Shown: positions 49,436 through 58,187 of the stretch, piece by piece
How positions within the stretch are numbered: position 1 is the first letter of the stretch
How the letters are laid out: the number at the start of each line of letters is the position of its first letter
Assembly (NCBI RefSeq): GCF_018613695.1
Contig: NZ_JAGGPR010000003.1
Location: 186,001-250,000 of the forward strand
Length of the DNA: 64,000 bases
Source of the DNA: Arthrobacter sp. ISL-95
GTDB lineage: Bacteria > Actinomycetota > Actinomycetes > Actinomycetales > Micrococcaceae
Direction of reading: 5' to 3'
Notes under the pieces: model-generated
What the model saw: only the letters and a program-made list of their open reading frames with translations
Told to the model about the DNA's origin: nothing
The model's database searches: none
Program-made: the position numbers and the translations under genes

Positions 49436-49504
49436 AAGCAACGCGGGGTCACTTATGGCCCGATAATCCCCTCGGGGAGGGCCATAAGTGACCCCGCGTT
49501 GCTT
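49436..49504. terminator. 26-bp-stem inverted repeat with nested hairpin
   Basis: Arms 49436-49461 and 49479-49504 are perfect complements. The loop itself contains TCCCC-TC-GGGGA. It lies between the stops of purL and the convergent GGDEF-EAL gene. It is much longer than needed for termination and resembles the long intergenic palindromes at 412-459 and 17471-17616. Confidence 0.65.
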
Positions 49505-49505
49505 G

Positions 49506-50924
49506 TTAAGCCGGCCGGGTCCGCAGCCGAGCCAATTGCTCCGTGAACTCTGCCGCCGGCATCGGCCTGCCAAAGTAATACCCTTGGCCGCTCGCGCAGC
49601 CGATGCTCCGAAGCGCTTCTGCCTGCTCGGCAGTCTCGATCCCTTCCCAAACACCCTCCAAGCCACAGGAGCGGATGACTTGCTGGATCGCGGCCAGGAA
49701 GTCCAGCTGGGAAGGATCCGTGCCCAGGTCCTTCACAAACTGCCGGTCCACTTTCACCCTGTCCACCGGCAATTTCCTTAGGTAGCCCATGGACGAGTAG
49801 CCGGCACCGAAATCGTCGATTTCAAGTCCAACACCAAGCCTGTGCAGGCTCGCCAGGGTGTAACGGTCCAGCTCGTTGTTGTGGATGATGGCACTCTCGG
49901 TGAGCTCCAGCACCAGTGATTCCGGGGCCAGGCCTTTCTCCGCCAAGGCTTCGCTGACGTCGTCCACGAACTCCAGGCTTTGAAGATCGGCCGCTGAGAC
50001 GTTGATCCTCATGGAGAAGTCCTGGTGTGCGGTGGCCTTGGCCTCCCGCCACTGCTGCAACTGAGCTACGGCCGTGCGCAGGACCCACCTGCCCAATTCC
50101 GCGATCTGCCCGGTTGCCTCGGCCACGGGGATGAACTGGTCCGGCATGATCAGGCCATGCACGGGGTGTCTCCACCGCACCAAAGCCTCGCAGCCTTCGA
50201 TCCTGCCGCTGGCGAGCTCCACGATCGGCTGGTAGTAGAGGACCAACTGATCCGAACGGATGGCATCGCGGAGTTCTCCCACTACCTGCCGCTGCAGCAG
50301 CCGGGCGTGCAGGGTTGCGGGGTCGAATACCTTGAGTTTGTTCCTGCCCTCGTTCTTGGATTCTTCCATGGCCAGATCGGCCTCTTGCAGGAGGTCTTCA
50401 ATGCTGTGATGCGGCTCCGCGGTGCGCAGCCCAATGCTTGCCCCGCAGCGGATGCTGTTGTTCCCGAGATCGATGTTCGGTTCCAGCGCGGCAAGGATGC
50501 GGTTTCCGACGGCGGCGGCCCGGTTTTGCGGGGTGGCGGGCAACAGCACAGCGAATTCGTCGCCGCCCAGGCGGGTGACGACGTCGTTCTCTCTGATGGC
50601 CGACTGTATGCGCATGGCAACGGTGACCAGAACTTGCTCCGCTGCGGCATGGCCCGCAGAGTTCTTGAGTGCTTTGAAACCGTCCAGATTCAGGAGGAGG
50701 AGTGCCGGCGGGACGGCGCCCTTGGCCGCAGCTTCCTGGGCGTCGATGAACGCATCCACCAATGCCAGGCGGTTGCCAAGCCCGGTGAGTGCGTCGGTGA
50801 GCGCCTCCCGGCGCTGTTCATACCGGGCCTGATGGAGTTCTACCATCAAGGCCTGGACGTGCTGCTCCAGTTTCTCGATCCTCGAATCAGCGGATATCAG
50901 CCTGTGGGGCTTCGTGGCACTCAC
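49506..50924 (-). CDS. GGDEF-EAL protein (cyclic-di-GMP turnover)
   Basis: The 472-residue soluble protein has a coiled-coil-like start (IEKLEQHVQALMVELHQARYE), a GGDEF domain (about residues 40-200, active-site RLGGDEFAVLLP intact) and an EAL domain (about 215-465) with the metal signature EALVRWRHP, then NVSAADLQ, LELTESAII and DDFGAGYSSMGYL. The conserved catalytic pieces of both domains appear present, so it could make or degrade cyclic-di-GMP. It has no membrane segment or sensor domain. Its start overlaps the stop of the 167-residue gene by 4 bp; it is the last gene of a three-gene operon. Confidence 0.93.
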   Translation of the reverse strand: MSATKPHRLISADSRIEKLEQHVQALMVELHQARYEQRREALTDALTGLGNRLALVDAFIDAQEAAAKGAVPPALLLLNLDGFKALKNSAGHAAAEQVLVTVAMRIQSAIRENDVVTRLGGDEFAVLLPATPQNRAAAVGNRILAALEPNIDLGNNSIRCGASIGLRTAEPHHSIEDLLQEADLAMEESKNEGRNKLKVFDPATLHARLLQRQVVGELRDAIRSDQLVLYYQPIVELASGRIEGCEALVRWRHPVHGLIMPDQFIPVAEATGQIAELGRWVLRTAVAQLQQWREAKATAHQDFSMRINVSAADLQSLEFVDDVSEALAEKGLAPESLVLELTESAIIHNNELDRYTLASLHRLGVGLEIDDFGAGYSSMGYLRKLPVDRVKVDRQFVKDLGTDPSQLDFLAAIQQVIRSCGLEGVWEGIETAEQAEALRSIGCASGQGYYFGRPMPAAEFTEQLARLRTRPA

Positions 50925-51424
50925 GACTCTTCCAGGCGTCGCAACGTTGAGTCGGCAACAGCATGGGGCTTGGAGACAGGGTTGCGGCGTTCGTCCAGGA
51001 AGATCCGGTAAGAGGCCACGTCCAGCCTGCCATCCGGCTCAACCTTGTTGCCGGCACGGTATACATGGGTGATCCAGGCGCCTCCGAGGATGGCCTCAAT
51101 CCATGCATCGCATTCTGCGAGCGGGAGGTGTACCCGGGTTCCGGTGTTCCTGCGGTGACCGGCAATGGAAACTGTGATGCAGCTGCCCAGGAGGCCTTTG
51201 TCCGCCGTGAACCAGGCGAGGCCTTCGACGTCGGCCACTATGGTCAGGTTCGCGTTGCTTTCCTCTACCGACTGAACGGGACCCATCCTGACTGACCGGC
51301 GGTCAGCGTTCAGCGTGGTGGCTGTTCCGGCTTTGTAGGGTGGGCTGGTGATGTCATGGCGGAACGCGGACAGTTCCTGGGTGTGCTGGATCTGGATCCG
51401 GGTGGTGAGTTCGTTGAAGGTCAT
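50921..51424 (-). CDS. Unknown protein between two cyclic-di-GMP enzymes
   Basis: I do not recognise a family. The 167-residue soluble protein has a first part of about 60 residues (FNELTTRIQIQHTQELSAFR, then LNADRRSVRMGPVQSV), then a beta-rich stretch (NLTIVADVEGLAWF, GSCITVSIAGH, RVHLPLAECDAWIEAI) and a C-terminal helix. Overlaps of 4 bp with both neighbours (ATGA at each end) put it firmly in the same operon as a membrane diguanylate cyclase and a GGDEF-EAL enzyme. That placement suggests an adaptor or effector of cyclic-di-GMP signalling (inference). The RxxxR-like DRRSVR could be compared with PilZ motifs, but D/NxSxxG is not evident. Confidence 0.65.
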   Translation of the reverse strand: MTFNELTTRIQIQHTQELSAFRHDITSPPYKAGTATTLNADRRSVRMGPVQSVEESNANLTIVADVEGLAWFTADKGLLGSCITVSIAGHRRNTGTRVHLPLAECDAWIEAILGGAWITHVYRAGNKVEPDGRLDVASYRIFLDERRNPVSKPHAVADSTLRRLEES

Positions 51425-52599
51425 GATCGTGCCTCATCCGCTATAGTGGCCGCCTGAGGGCGGTCGGCTCCTACAATCCTGTTTCTGCCCAGCGCCTTTG
51501 CGCTGTAAAGGGCTGCGTCCGCTACCTCGATCATGAAATTGAGATCGGCGGACGCGGGAATGCTTGACGTGACTCCGTAGCTGATGGTTGGGTACACCAC
51601 ACCCTCCGGCGCCGGCAGTGCTGCCATCCGGTGGCTGATTTCCGTGGCTATGTCCTCTGCCCGGTCCTCCGTTGCCCCAGGCAGGAAGAGGACAAACTCT
51701 TCCCCTCCATAGCGTCCGATGAGGTCCGTGGACCGGACCGAGGCGGTGCACGCTTCAGCGAAAGCCCGCAAGGCCTCGTCCCCGGCTCCGTGGCCGTGTT
51801 CGTCGTTGACGGCTTTGAAGTGGTCCAGATCGGCCAGGACAACAGCTGCGCCCGAACCCGTGGAGTGCAGGCGGTCAAGCTCAGTGGTTGCGAGGTCAAG
51901 GAAGGCTCCGCGGTTGAGGAGTCCCGTCAGGTGGTCACGGGTGGCACGTTCCCGGAGGCCTTTGATGAGTTGGTCACTGGTCAGGGCCGTCATGCTGAAC
52001 GAAACGGTGACCAGCAGGACCATGGATATCAGTGACGAAGGTCCCGGCCCAAAGTAGGTGAGGAAGGCGTGGCTGGCCGGTCCTTCCATCGCATAAACCA
52101 TCCAGCGACCCAGGTAGTAGGCGGCCAGCAGGCCTGCGGCTACTGAGAGGGCTTTGTGGACTTGGGAGTGGGAGGACTTGATGAACCAGAGGTTGTAGGC
52201 GGCCAATGCTATGCCCAGAGTCATCATGGCCAGGTAGACGAAGCCTCCGGACCAGACGTTGTTCCCGGGGCTTTCCAGAACGGATGCGATAGCGGTGACG
52301 GCGGGACCAACAGCCAGCTGCCACGGTGCGGCTTTCCGGTCCCGGAGGGTCTTCGCCCCGGCCCAAACGCTGAAGGCGCCTGCCACTACAAGGACATTGC
52401 CTGCGGGGTTTGCCCACCCCTGGTGGGGGGTTCCGTTGAGGAGGAAGGCGGCGTTGCCCACCATGAACTCGAGCAAAGCCAGGCTCCACCAGCCTGCGTA
52501 CGGCGAGCGCGTGCGGTGGAAGGAAGTACAGAACAGCATCAGGAGAGTCACGGTGACCACGCCCAGGGCTACCCTCACCGAGAATGCGTCGAGCTCCAT
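51421..52599 (-). CDS. Membrane diguanylate cyclase (GGDEF)
   Basis: The 392-residue protein has about seven N-terminal membrane helices (from VALGVVTVTLLMLFC to LISMVLLVTVSFSMT), resembling a MASE-type sensor, and a C-terminal GGDEF domain (about residues 220-385). The active site is GRYGGEEFVLFLP, with DHLTGLLNRGAFLD and LADLDHFKAVND intact, so it should synthesise cyclic-di-GMP at the membrane. I see no RxxD inhibitory site at the usual distance. It is the first gene of the operon with the unknown 167-residue protein and the GGDEF-EAL enzyme. Confidence 0.93.
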   Translation of the reverse strand: MELDAFSVRVALGVVTVTLLMLFCTSFHRTRSPYAGWWSLALLEFMVGNAAFLLNGTPHQGWANPAGNVLVVAGAFSVWAGAKTLRDRKAAPWQLAVGPAVTAIASVLESPGNNVWSGGFVYLAMMTLGIALAAYNLWFIKSSHSQVHKALSVAAGLLAAYYLGRWMVYAMEGPASHAFLTYFGPGPSSLISMVLLVTVSFSMTALTSDQLIKGLRERATRDHLTGLLNRGAFLDLATTELDRLHSTGSGAAVVLADLDHFKAVNDEHGHGAGDEALRAFAEACTASVRSTDLIGRYGGEEFVLFLPGATEDRAEDIATEISHRMAALPAPEGVVYPTISYGVTSSIPASADLNFMIEVADAALYSAKALGRNRIVGADRPQAATIADEARS

Positions 52600-52749
52600 G
52601 CCAACCCCCTCAGCTGGTCATCCTTCGCTTTGAGTTCAGTCTCCCGGGGCTTCCTCAACCTCAATGCTGCGTTTGCTCAAGATTGACTCAAGATGCGGTG
52701 AGGTGGTGCCGCCATCCCGTACCTCGGATGCCTGCGGTGATAATGAACC

Positions 52750-53043
52750 ATGTGGATCGGTTGGATTGAGTTCGACGTCCTCTTGGGCGATGTCCATAGC
52801 CTCAAGGAGAAGCGCTCGCTCCTTCGGCCCCTGGTGGCCGAACTGAAGCGGCGCTTCGAAGTTTCTGCTGCCGAAACCGGTCTACAAGACCAGCACCGGA
52901 GAGCACTGGTGGGCGCCGCTGTGGTTGCCCCGGACCAAGCGCACCTTCAGCAAGTACTCGACGCCGTTGAACGGTTCGTGGCCGCCCGGCCTGAGTTTGA
53001 GCTGCTGAGCGCACGGCAAAGGGAGCTGCACAGCGAGGACTAG
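52750..53043 (+). CDS. DUF503 (YlxP-like) protein
   Basis: The 97-residue protein matches the DUF503 family: MWIGWIEFDVLLGDVHSLKEKRS at the N-terminus and RFEVSAAETGLQDQHRRALVG in the middle. Bacillus YlxP is encoded beside rbfA and is thought to be ribosome-associated, while free-standing actinobacterial copies like this one are uncharacterised. It stands alone, with the convergent GntR gene 6 bp after its stop. The ATG lacks a strong ribosome-binding site. Confidence 0.87.
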   Translation: MWIGWIEFDVLLGDVHSLKEKRSLLRPLVAELKRRFEVSAAETGLQDQHRRALVGAAVVAPDQAHLQQVLDAVERFVAARPEFELLSARQRELHSED

Positions 53044-53049
53044 CTACTC

Positions 53050-53691
53050 CTAGTAGCCGATGACGGCCAAGCGGGTGGAGTCCTGGTGCGCATCGATGGC
53101 CCGATGGGCTGCCTCAAGGCTTCGGCTGCGGAGGGCGTCAACAATCAACTGGTGTTCGCGGAGAACATCACCGGCGCGGTCTGCGCCTTGGCTGACAGCC
53201 TTGACGCCGATCCTGAGCTGCTTTTGCCGGAGGGAGGCATAGAAATCAGCCAGGACGGGGTTGCCGCCTGCACGGACCATCAGCGTGTGGAATTCGGTAT
53301 CCAGTTCGATGAACCGTGCCGGATCCTCCCGGGCTTCCTGTTGCTGGTCAATGACTTGCTGGAAGGCATCGATCTGGGCATCGAGCATGGTCTCCACGGC
53401 TGAGACTGCCCACTTTTCCACGACCGCCCGGGCCTGCAGTATGGCGCGGACATCGGGATCCGAGATGGGCGGGACGTAGGCACCCTTGTGAGGGACGCGT
53501 TTGACGAACCCCTCCGCTTCGAGGCGCAGCAGGGCCTCCCGCACGGGCGTCCGTGATGTACCAGTGGTCTTTGCCAGGACCCCTTCATTGAGGAAGGTTT
53601 CTTCCTCACGGGGCAGGGCTGCGATGTAGCTTTTCATCCACTGGTAGGCCACTTCTGGCTGCGACTGTGCAGTGGGAGTCATCTGGATCAT
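53050..53691 (-). CDS. GntR-family (FCD/FadR-type) regulator of the catabolic module
   Basis: The 213-residue regulator has an N-terminal winged helix (ETFLNEGVLAKTTGTSRTPV, then REALLRLEAEGFVKRVPHKG) and an FCD effector domain with the metal-binding pattern (ELDTEFHTLMVRAGGN, His/Asp ligands). It is divergent from the MFS-amidohydrolase-monooxygenase operon, 161 bp away, where a perfect GTTGTATACAAC palindrome lies over the operon promoter. ATG 53691 has GAAAGG upstream; the frame is open further upstream but without better support. Carboxylic-acid intermediates are the usual effectors of this subgroup. Confidence 0.9.
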   Translation of the reverse strand: MIQMTPTAQSQPEVAYQWMKSYIAALPREEETFLNEGVLAKTTGTSRTPVREALLRLEAEGFVKRVPHKGAYVPPISDPDVRAILQARAVVEKWAVSAVETMLDAQIDAFQQVIDQQQEAREDPARFIELDTEFHTLMVRAGGNPVLADFYASLRQKQLRIGVKAVSQGADRAGDVLREHQLIVDALRSRSLEAAHRAIDAHQDSTRLAVIGY

Positions 53692-53776
53692 GCAGAGCCT
53701 TTCTCGCCTAGCCCAGTATACGAGTTGCATTCGAAACGTCGGGAGTTCCAAAAACTTCTGCTTCAAATATAGACAG

Positions 53777-53788
53777 GTTGTATACAAC
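53777..53788. promoter_or_regulatory. Perfect GntR-type operator GTTGTATACAAC
   Basis: The 12-bp dyad with a GTATAC centre is typical of FCD-GntR sites (TnGTATACnA-like). It covers the predicted -35 of the catabolic operon. A second GTATAC lies at 53716-53721. Confidence 0.6.
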
Positions 53789-53806
53789 TCGTCTACAGTC
53801 TACTTA
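53778..53806 (+). promoter_or_regulatory. Promoter of the catabolic operon
   Basis: TTGTAT (53778-53783) and TACTTA (53801-53806) are separated by 17 bp, 46 bp before the MFS start. Confidence 0.5.
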
Positions 53807-53852
53807 GTGACACCCCTCACGCCCTGAAATCTCCCCGCAAAAGGACCCCACA

Positions 53853-55214
53853 ATGACCGAACTGAAGAAAGCAGAACTGAGGCGACAGAAGCACTCGAGC
53901 TTGCCCGTCGTTGCTGCTTCGAGCCTCGCCGGCACCGCCGTCGAATGGTATGACTTCTTCCTCTACGGCACCGCGGCCGCGCTGGTATTCAATAAGCTCT
54001 TTTTTCCCACTGATGATCCGTTGGTGGGCACCATGCTGGCCCTCGGAACGTTCGCGGCCGGCTTTCTTGCCCGCCCCATCGGCGCCATAGTCCTGGGACA
54101 CCTCGGCGACAAGCACGGTCGTCGAGCCACCTTGGTTGCCAGTTTGATGCTCATGGGCGTGGCCACCACGCTCATCGCGTTCATCCCCTCCTACGCTGCC
54201 ATTGGGGTTACCGCGCCATTGCTCCTCCTGCTCCTCCGCCTGATTCAGGGATTTGCCCTGGGCGGGGAGTGGGGTGGGGCCGTCCTTCTCGTCTCCGAAC
54301 ACAGCAACGAAAGCGCCCGGCGTGCCTTCTGGGCGTCCTGGCCCAATATAGGACCACCCCTCGGCAACCTGATGGCTGCCGGCGTCCTAGCCATACTGGC
54401 CGCCACCATGCCGGAGAGCGAGTTCTTGGCATGGGGCTGGCGGATCGCGTTCGGATTGTCTGCCCTGCTGGTGGTCATTGGCCTCATCCTGCGGCTCTAC
54501 GTGCAGGAAACCCCGCTGTTCAAAGAAGCACAGCGGAAGCGCGAGGCCGAAGGCAACAAGGAACGCAAAATGCCGTTGGCCATCCTGTTCCGCCGCAATT
54601 GGCGGGAAATTCTCATCGCAACCGGCAGCCGGATGGGCGAGAACGCAGGCTTCTACATCTACTCGCTGTTCATCATCACCTACGTCACCCAGATCATGGG
54701 GCTACAGAGGCAGACCGGCCTCACCGCCGTCATGATCGGGCAGGGTGTGGCCGTCGTCGCCATTCCTATCCTGGCTCTATACGCGGACAAGGTGGGCCGG
54801 AAGCCCATCCTGATCGGCGCGTCGATTGCCACCATGGTGTGGGCCTTCGCGTTCTTCTTCCTGCTGAACACGGGCCAGCTGTGGGGCATCATCGCCGCTG
54901 CGGTAGGTGGACTCCTGATCTTCGCGGCCTACAGCTCGGTCATCGGAGCCTTCTTCTCGGAGCTCTTCCCCACGGATGTGCGCTACAGCGGAACGTCGGT
55001 CTCCTACAACCTTGCATCGCTGATCGCCGGTTCGCTGTCCCCCATCATTGCCCTGGCCCTCTACAGCGCCTTCGGCACCGGTTATGCGATCGGAATCTAC
55101 CTCGCCGCCATGGGCTTGATCTCCATGGTCTCGGTGATGTTCGCCAAGGAAACCAAGGGCCTGCGGCTGAGTGACCTGGACGAGCCCACTTCTGAGAGTA
55201 AGGAACTTCCATGA
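53853..55214 (+). CDS. MFS metabolite:H+ symporter (MHS/ProP type)
   Basis: The 453-residue protein has about 12 membrane segments and the MHS-family signature: SLAGTAVEWYDFFLYGTAAA in helix 1, GHLGDKHGRRATL (motif A) and the LIQGFALGGEWGGAVLL segment of helix 4. Such proteins take up organic acids, betaines or aromatic acids with protons. It heads an operon of six genes, and the nitrilase-family gene overlaps its stop by 4 bp (ATGA). It is therefore presumably the importer of the compound degraded by this module. Confidence 0.91.
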   Translation: MTELKKAELRRQKHSSLPVVAASSLAGTAVEWYDFFLYGTAAALVFNKLFFPTDDPLVGTMLALGTFAAGFLARPIGAIVLGHLGDKHGRRATLVASLMLMGVATTLIAFIPSYAAIGVTAPLLLLLLRLIQGFALGGEWGGAVLLVSEHSNESARRAFWASWPNIGPPLGNLMAAGVLAILAATMPESEFLAWGWRIAFGLSALLVVIGLILRLYVQETPLFKEAQRKREAEGNKERKMPLAILFRRNWREILIATGSRMGENAGFYIYSLFIITYVTQIMGLQRQTGLTAVMIGQGVAVVAIPILALYADKVGRKPILIGASIATMVWAFAFFFLLNTGQLWGIIAAAVGGLLIFAAYSSVIGAFFSELFPTDVRYSGTSVSYNLASLIAGSLSPIIALALYSAFGTGYAIGIYLAAMGLISMVSVMFAKETKGLRLSDLDEPTSESKELP

Positions 55215-56005
55215 AAATTGCACTCGTCCAGGTGGCCAGCCCGGACTCCGAAACCCGTGAGGAACGGATCGATCGTGTAGAACGGATCCTTCGGGGCATC
55301 ACCGGCGCAGAACTGATCGTGCTCCCGGAACTTTGGAGCGCCGGATACTTCCATTTCGACCAGTACCAGGCACTGGCAGAAACGCTCACCGGGCCCACAG
55401 TGTCCATGTGCTCACGGGTCGCCGCAGACCTGGGTGTCCATGTCCACCTCGGCAGCATCATTGAAGCCCACGAGGACGGCCGGCTGAGCAACACCTCCAT
55501 CCTGCTGGGACCGGACGGCAGCGTGGTCCACACGTACCGGAAAGTCCACGTGTTCGGCTACAAGTCCAAGGAGGCGAGCCTCCTCACCGCAGGCTCGTCA
55601 CTGCCCGTTGTCCAACTGCCGTTCGGTGCCGTTGCGGGCATCACCTGCTACGACCTCCGCTTCCCCGGTTTGTGGATGGAGCTGAGCACCCGGGGCGCGG
55701 AGATGGTCATCGTCCCAGCAGCTTGGCCTGCAGCGCGACGGGAGCACTGGCGCCTGCTCACCACTGCACGGGCCGTGGAGCACCAGATCTTTGTGATCGC
55801 CTGCAACGCCGCTGGCAGCCAGGAAGGTGCCGAGCTCGGCGGCCACAGCAGGGTTGTGGATCCGGCAGGCAATGTCATCGCCGAAGCGGACGCCGGCGAA
55901 GCCGTGCTCATGGTGGACATCGACCCGCAGCAAGTGAACACAGTCCGCACCGAATTCCCCGTCATCGGCGATCGCCTCGCCGCATACGACACCCTGACCG
56001 TCTAG
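55211..56005 (+). CDS. Carbon-nitrogen hydrolase (nitrilase superfamily amidase)
   Basis: The 264-residue cytoplasmic enzyme has the complete Glu-Lys-Cys triad: LIVLPELWSAGY (Glu40), YRKVHVFGYK (Lys111) and GITCYDLRFPGLW (Cys146). The RFPxL pattern after the Cys is typical of omega-amidase or 2-oxoglutaramate amidase-like and related aliphatic amidases rather than true nitrilases. It would release ammonia from an amide, perhaps one formed or exposed by the monooxygenase in this operon (inference). AAGGAA precedes the ATG, which overlaps the MFS stop. Confidence 0.9.
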   Translation: MKIALVQVASPDSETREERIDRVERILRGITGAELIVLPELWSAGYFHFDQYQALAETLTGPTVSMCSRVAADLGVHVHLGSIIEAHEDGRLSNTSILLGPDGSVVHTYRKVHVFGYKSKEASLLTAGSSLPVVQLPFGAVAGITCYDLRFPGLWMELSTRGAEMVIVPAAWPAARREHWRLLTTARAVEHQIFVIACNAAGSQEGAELGGHSRVVDPAGNVIAEADAGEAVLMVDIDPQQVNTVRTEFPVIGDRLAAYDTLTV

Positions 56006-56014
56006 AGGAGAACC

Positions 56015-56701
56015 ATGGAAACAACAAGGCAAGTCCCACTCACTTTCAGGGTGGTGGGCACGGACAAGACAATCGTTATCACCAACTTTCACGCCGTAGT
56101 GGCCGGTTATACGGGCCGCGACCCCAAAGCGGTCCAGCATCACATCGACGAGCTCGCAGCGATCGGCGTGGCTCCCCCACCGGAGGTTCCCATGTTCTAC
56201 CGGATGGACTCGGACCTGTTCGAGACCACCGGAGAGCACGAGACCTCGGAAAATCTCACGTCAGGCGAGATCGAACCCCTCTACATCCGCCATGACGGAA
56301 AGTACTACCTCGGCATAGGCTCCGATCACACTGACCGGGACATTGAAGCCCTGGACATCGGCGATTCCAAGCGTGCCTGTCCCAAGCCCGTCGCGGGCGA
56401 GGTGATCGCCGTCGAATCCCTGGAGGACCTGGACCTCGACGAGTGCCTAGCTCGTTCATGGGTTGACGGCACCCTGTACCAGAAAGGTTCGCTGAGCGGC
56501 CTGCGTAAGCCGGCAGACGTCGTCGAGCGTCTTCTGGCTCGAACAGACATCGGCGACGGCGATTTCATGTGCCTTGGCGGCACCCTGCCCCTACTGAACG
56601 GGAAGTTCGTTGATGGAACTTCCTGGAAGTTGGAGCTCTCGTTGCCGAATGGGACCACCATTGAACATAACTACAAAATCAAGAAAGGCTCACTTCGATG
56701 A
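56015..56701 (+). CDS. DUF2848 protein (FAH-like hydrolase fold)
   Basis: The 228-residue protein matches DUF2848, a family related to fumarylacetoacetate hydrolases. Segments include VAGYTGRDPKAVQHHIDELA, PMFYRMDSDLF, the acidic GIGSDHTDRDIEAL (probable metal site) and DGDFMCLGGTLPLLNG. FAH-fold enzymes cleave C-C bonds or decarboxylate beta-keto or enol acids, so a ring-fission or cleavage step is plausible. The ATG follows AGGAG by 5 bp, and its stop overlaps the monooxygenase start by 4 bp. Confidence 0.83.
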   Translation: METTRQVPLTFRVVGTDKTIVITNFHAVVAGYTGRDPKAVQHHIDELAAIGVAPPPEVPMFYRMDSDLFETTGEHETSENLTSGEIEPLYIRHDGKYYLGIGSDHTDRDIEALDIGDSKRACPKPVAGEVIAVESLEDLDLDECLARSWVDGTLYQKGSLSGLRKPADVVERLLARTDIGDGDFMCLGGTLPLLNGKFVDGTSWKLELSLPNGTTIEHNYKIKKGSLR

Positions 56702-58185
56702 GAACCGGAAAAGAGTACCTGAAGTCCCTGAACGACGGCCGGACGGTGATCCTCGACGGCGAGGTAGTGGGCAACGTCCTGGAACACCCGGCGTTCGCGA
56801 AGGTTGCCCACACCATGTCCGAGCTGTTCGACATCGCAGCCGACCCCGCCAACGGAATGCAGTTCCATTCCGAGGAAATCGACGGACCCGCAAACCGCAC
56901 CTTCGCCGCGCCACGCACCCAGGAAGAACTGGTCCTGCGCCGCCAGGCCATTGAAAAGTGGGCCAAGCACACCCACGGCTGGGTTGGCCGCAGTCCCGAT
57001 CACGTGGGAACGTTCTTCGCCGCGTTCGGTTCACACCCGGACGTCTTCAAGAACGATGAGCGTGACTTCGCTGGCAACGTGGAGCGTTACTACAAGAAGA
57101 TCCTCGCCGACAACCTGTACCTGTCCTACGCCATCATTCCCCCGCAGGTTTCCCGCGCAACCACAGCGTCAGGATGGGAAGGGGAATACTTGCAGGTCGG
57201 CGTCGTACGCGAAACCGAAGAGGGCATCATTGTCCGAGGTTCGCAGATGCTTGCTACGGGTGCTGCCATTGCCGATGAAGTCTTTGTCACCTGCATCAAG
57301 CCCCTGGGCCCGGACGACGTGGACTTCGCCGTCAGCTTTGCCATCCCGGTGGCAACCGACGGACTGAAACTCTACTGCCGCCGTCCGTTCGCTCCAGCCG
57401 CCACCAGCGACTTCGACTACCCGCTGACCAGTCACTATGACGAGCCCGACGCGTTGGTCGTTTTCGATGACGTGCTCATCCCTTGGGACCGAGTGTTCAT
57501 CAACCGGAACATTGACACCCTGCGCCGCCAGTTCTTCGACACCGGCGCCCACGCCCTGGGCAACTGGCAGGCCCAGATCCGGTTCTCCACCAAGCTGAAG
57601 TTCATCGCGTCCGTTGCCCGCAAGGTCACCCAGGTGAACGGCACGGACAAGATCCCGGGCGTCCAGGAGAAGCTCGGCGAACTCGCCGCGATTGTCCAGT
57701 CCGTTGAGTCTGCTGTCCTGGCCGCCGAATACACGGCAACAACGGACGACGCCGGCATGAGGGTTCCAGGAAAGAGCGCACTTTACGGTGCCATGGGCCT
57801 GCAGTCCGAGACGTATCCGCGAGTGATCTCGATCCTCCGCGATCTGGTGGGCGGCGGCGTGCTGCAGTTGCCCTCCAGCATCGCGGACATGACCAGCAAC
57901 GTGACCCGACCGGACATGGAACGCTACGTCCAGTCCCCCGGTGTTGCCAGCGAGGAACGCGTCAAGCTCTTCAAACTTGCCTGGGACATCATCGGATCCG
58001 AATTCGCCGGCCGCCACCAGCAGTACGAGATGTTCTACGCCGGTGCTCCGTTCGTGGTTCGCGGTGCCTACACCTACCGGAACTACGGCTACGACGCCTT
58101 GGTTGCGGAACTGGACACGTTCCTGGGTTCCTACAGCATCGAGAGCACGGTCAATGGGACCGGCAACGTCATGGAAGGGGCATAG
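56698..58185 (+). CDS. HpaB-family flavin-dependent monooxygenase, oxygenase component
   Basis: The 495-residue protein belongs to the 4-hydroxyphenylacetate 3-hydroxylase large-component family, which uses FADH2 supplied by a separate reductase. Markers are the N-terminal KEYLKSLNDGRTVILDGE, GWVGRSPDHVGTFFAAF, YAIIPPQVSR, the DALVVFDDVLIPWDRVF segment and the C-terminal GVASEERVKLFKLAWDIIGS with GRHQQYEMFYAG. Length is typical. The flavin reductase gene two places downstream is its evident partner. Family members hydroxylate phenols, but also chlorophenols, indoles and heteroaromatics, so the substrate is open. Confidence 0.92.
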   Translation: MRTGKEYLKSLNDGRTVILDGEVVGNVLEHPAFAKVAHTMSELFDIAADPANGMQFHSEEIDGPANRTFAAPRTQEELVLRRQAIEKWAKHTHGWVGRSPDHVGTFFAAFGSHPDVFKNDERDFAGNVERYYKKILADNLYLSYAIIPPQVSRATTASGWEGEYLQVGVVRETEEGIIVRGSQMLATGAAIADEVFVTCIKPLGPDDVDFAVSFAIPVATDGLKLYCRRPFAPAATSDFDYPLTSHYDEPDALVVFDDVLIPWDRVFINRNIDTLRRQFFDTGAHALGNWQAQIRFSTKLKFIASVARKVTQVNGTDKIPGVQEKLGELAAIVQSVESAVLAAEYTATTDDAGMRVPGKSALYGAMGLQSETYPRVISILRDLVGGGVLQLPSSIADMTSNVTRPDMERYVQSPGVASEERVKLFKLAWDIIGSEFAGRHQQYEMFYAGAPFVVRGAYTYRNYGYDALVAELDTFLGSYSIESTVNGTGNVMEGA

Positions 58186-58187
58186 CC

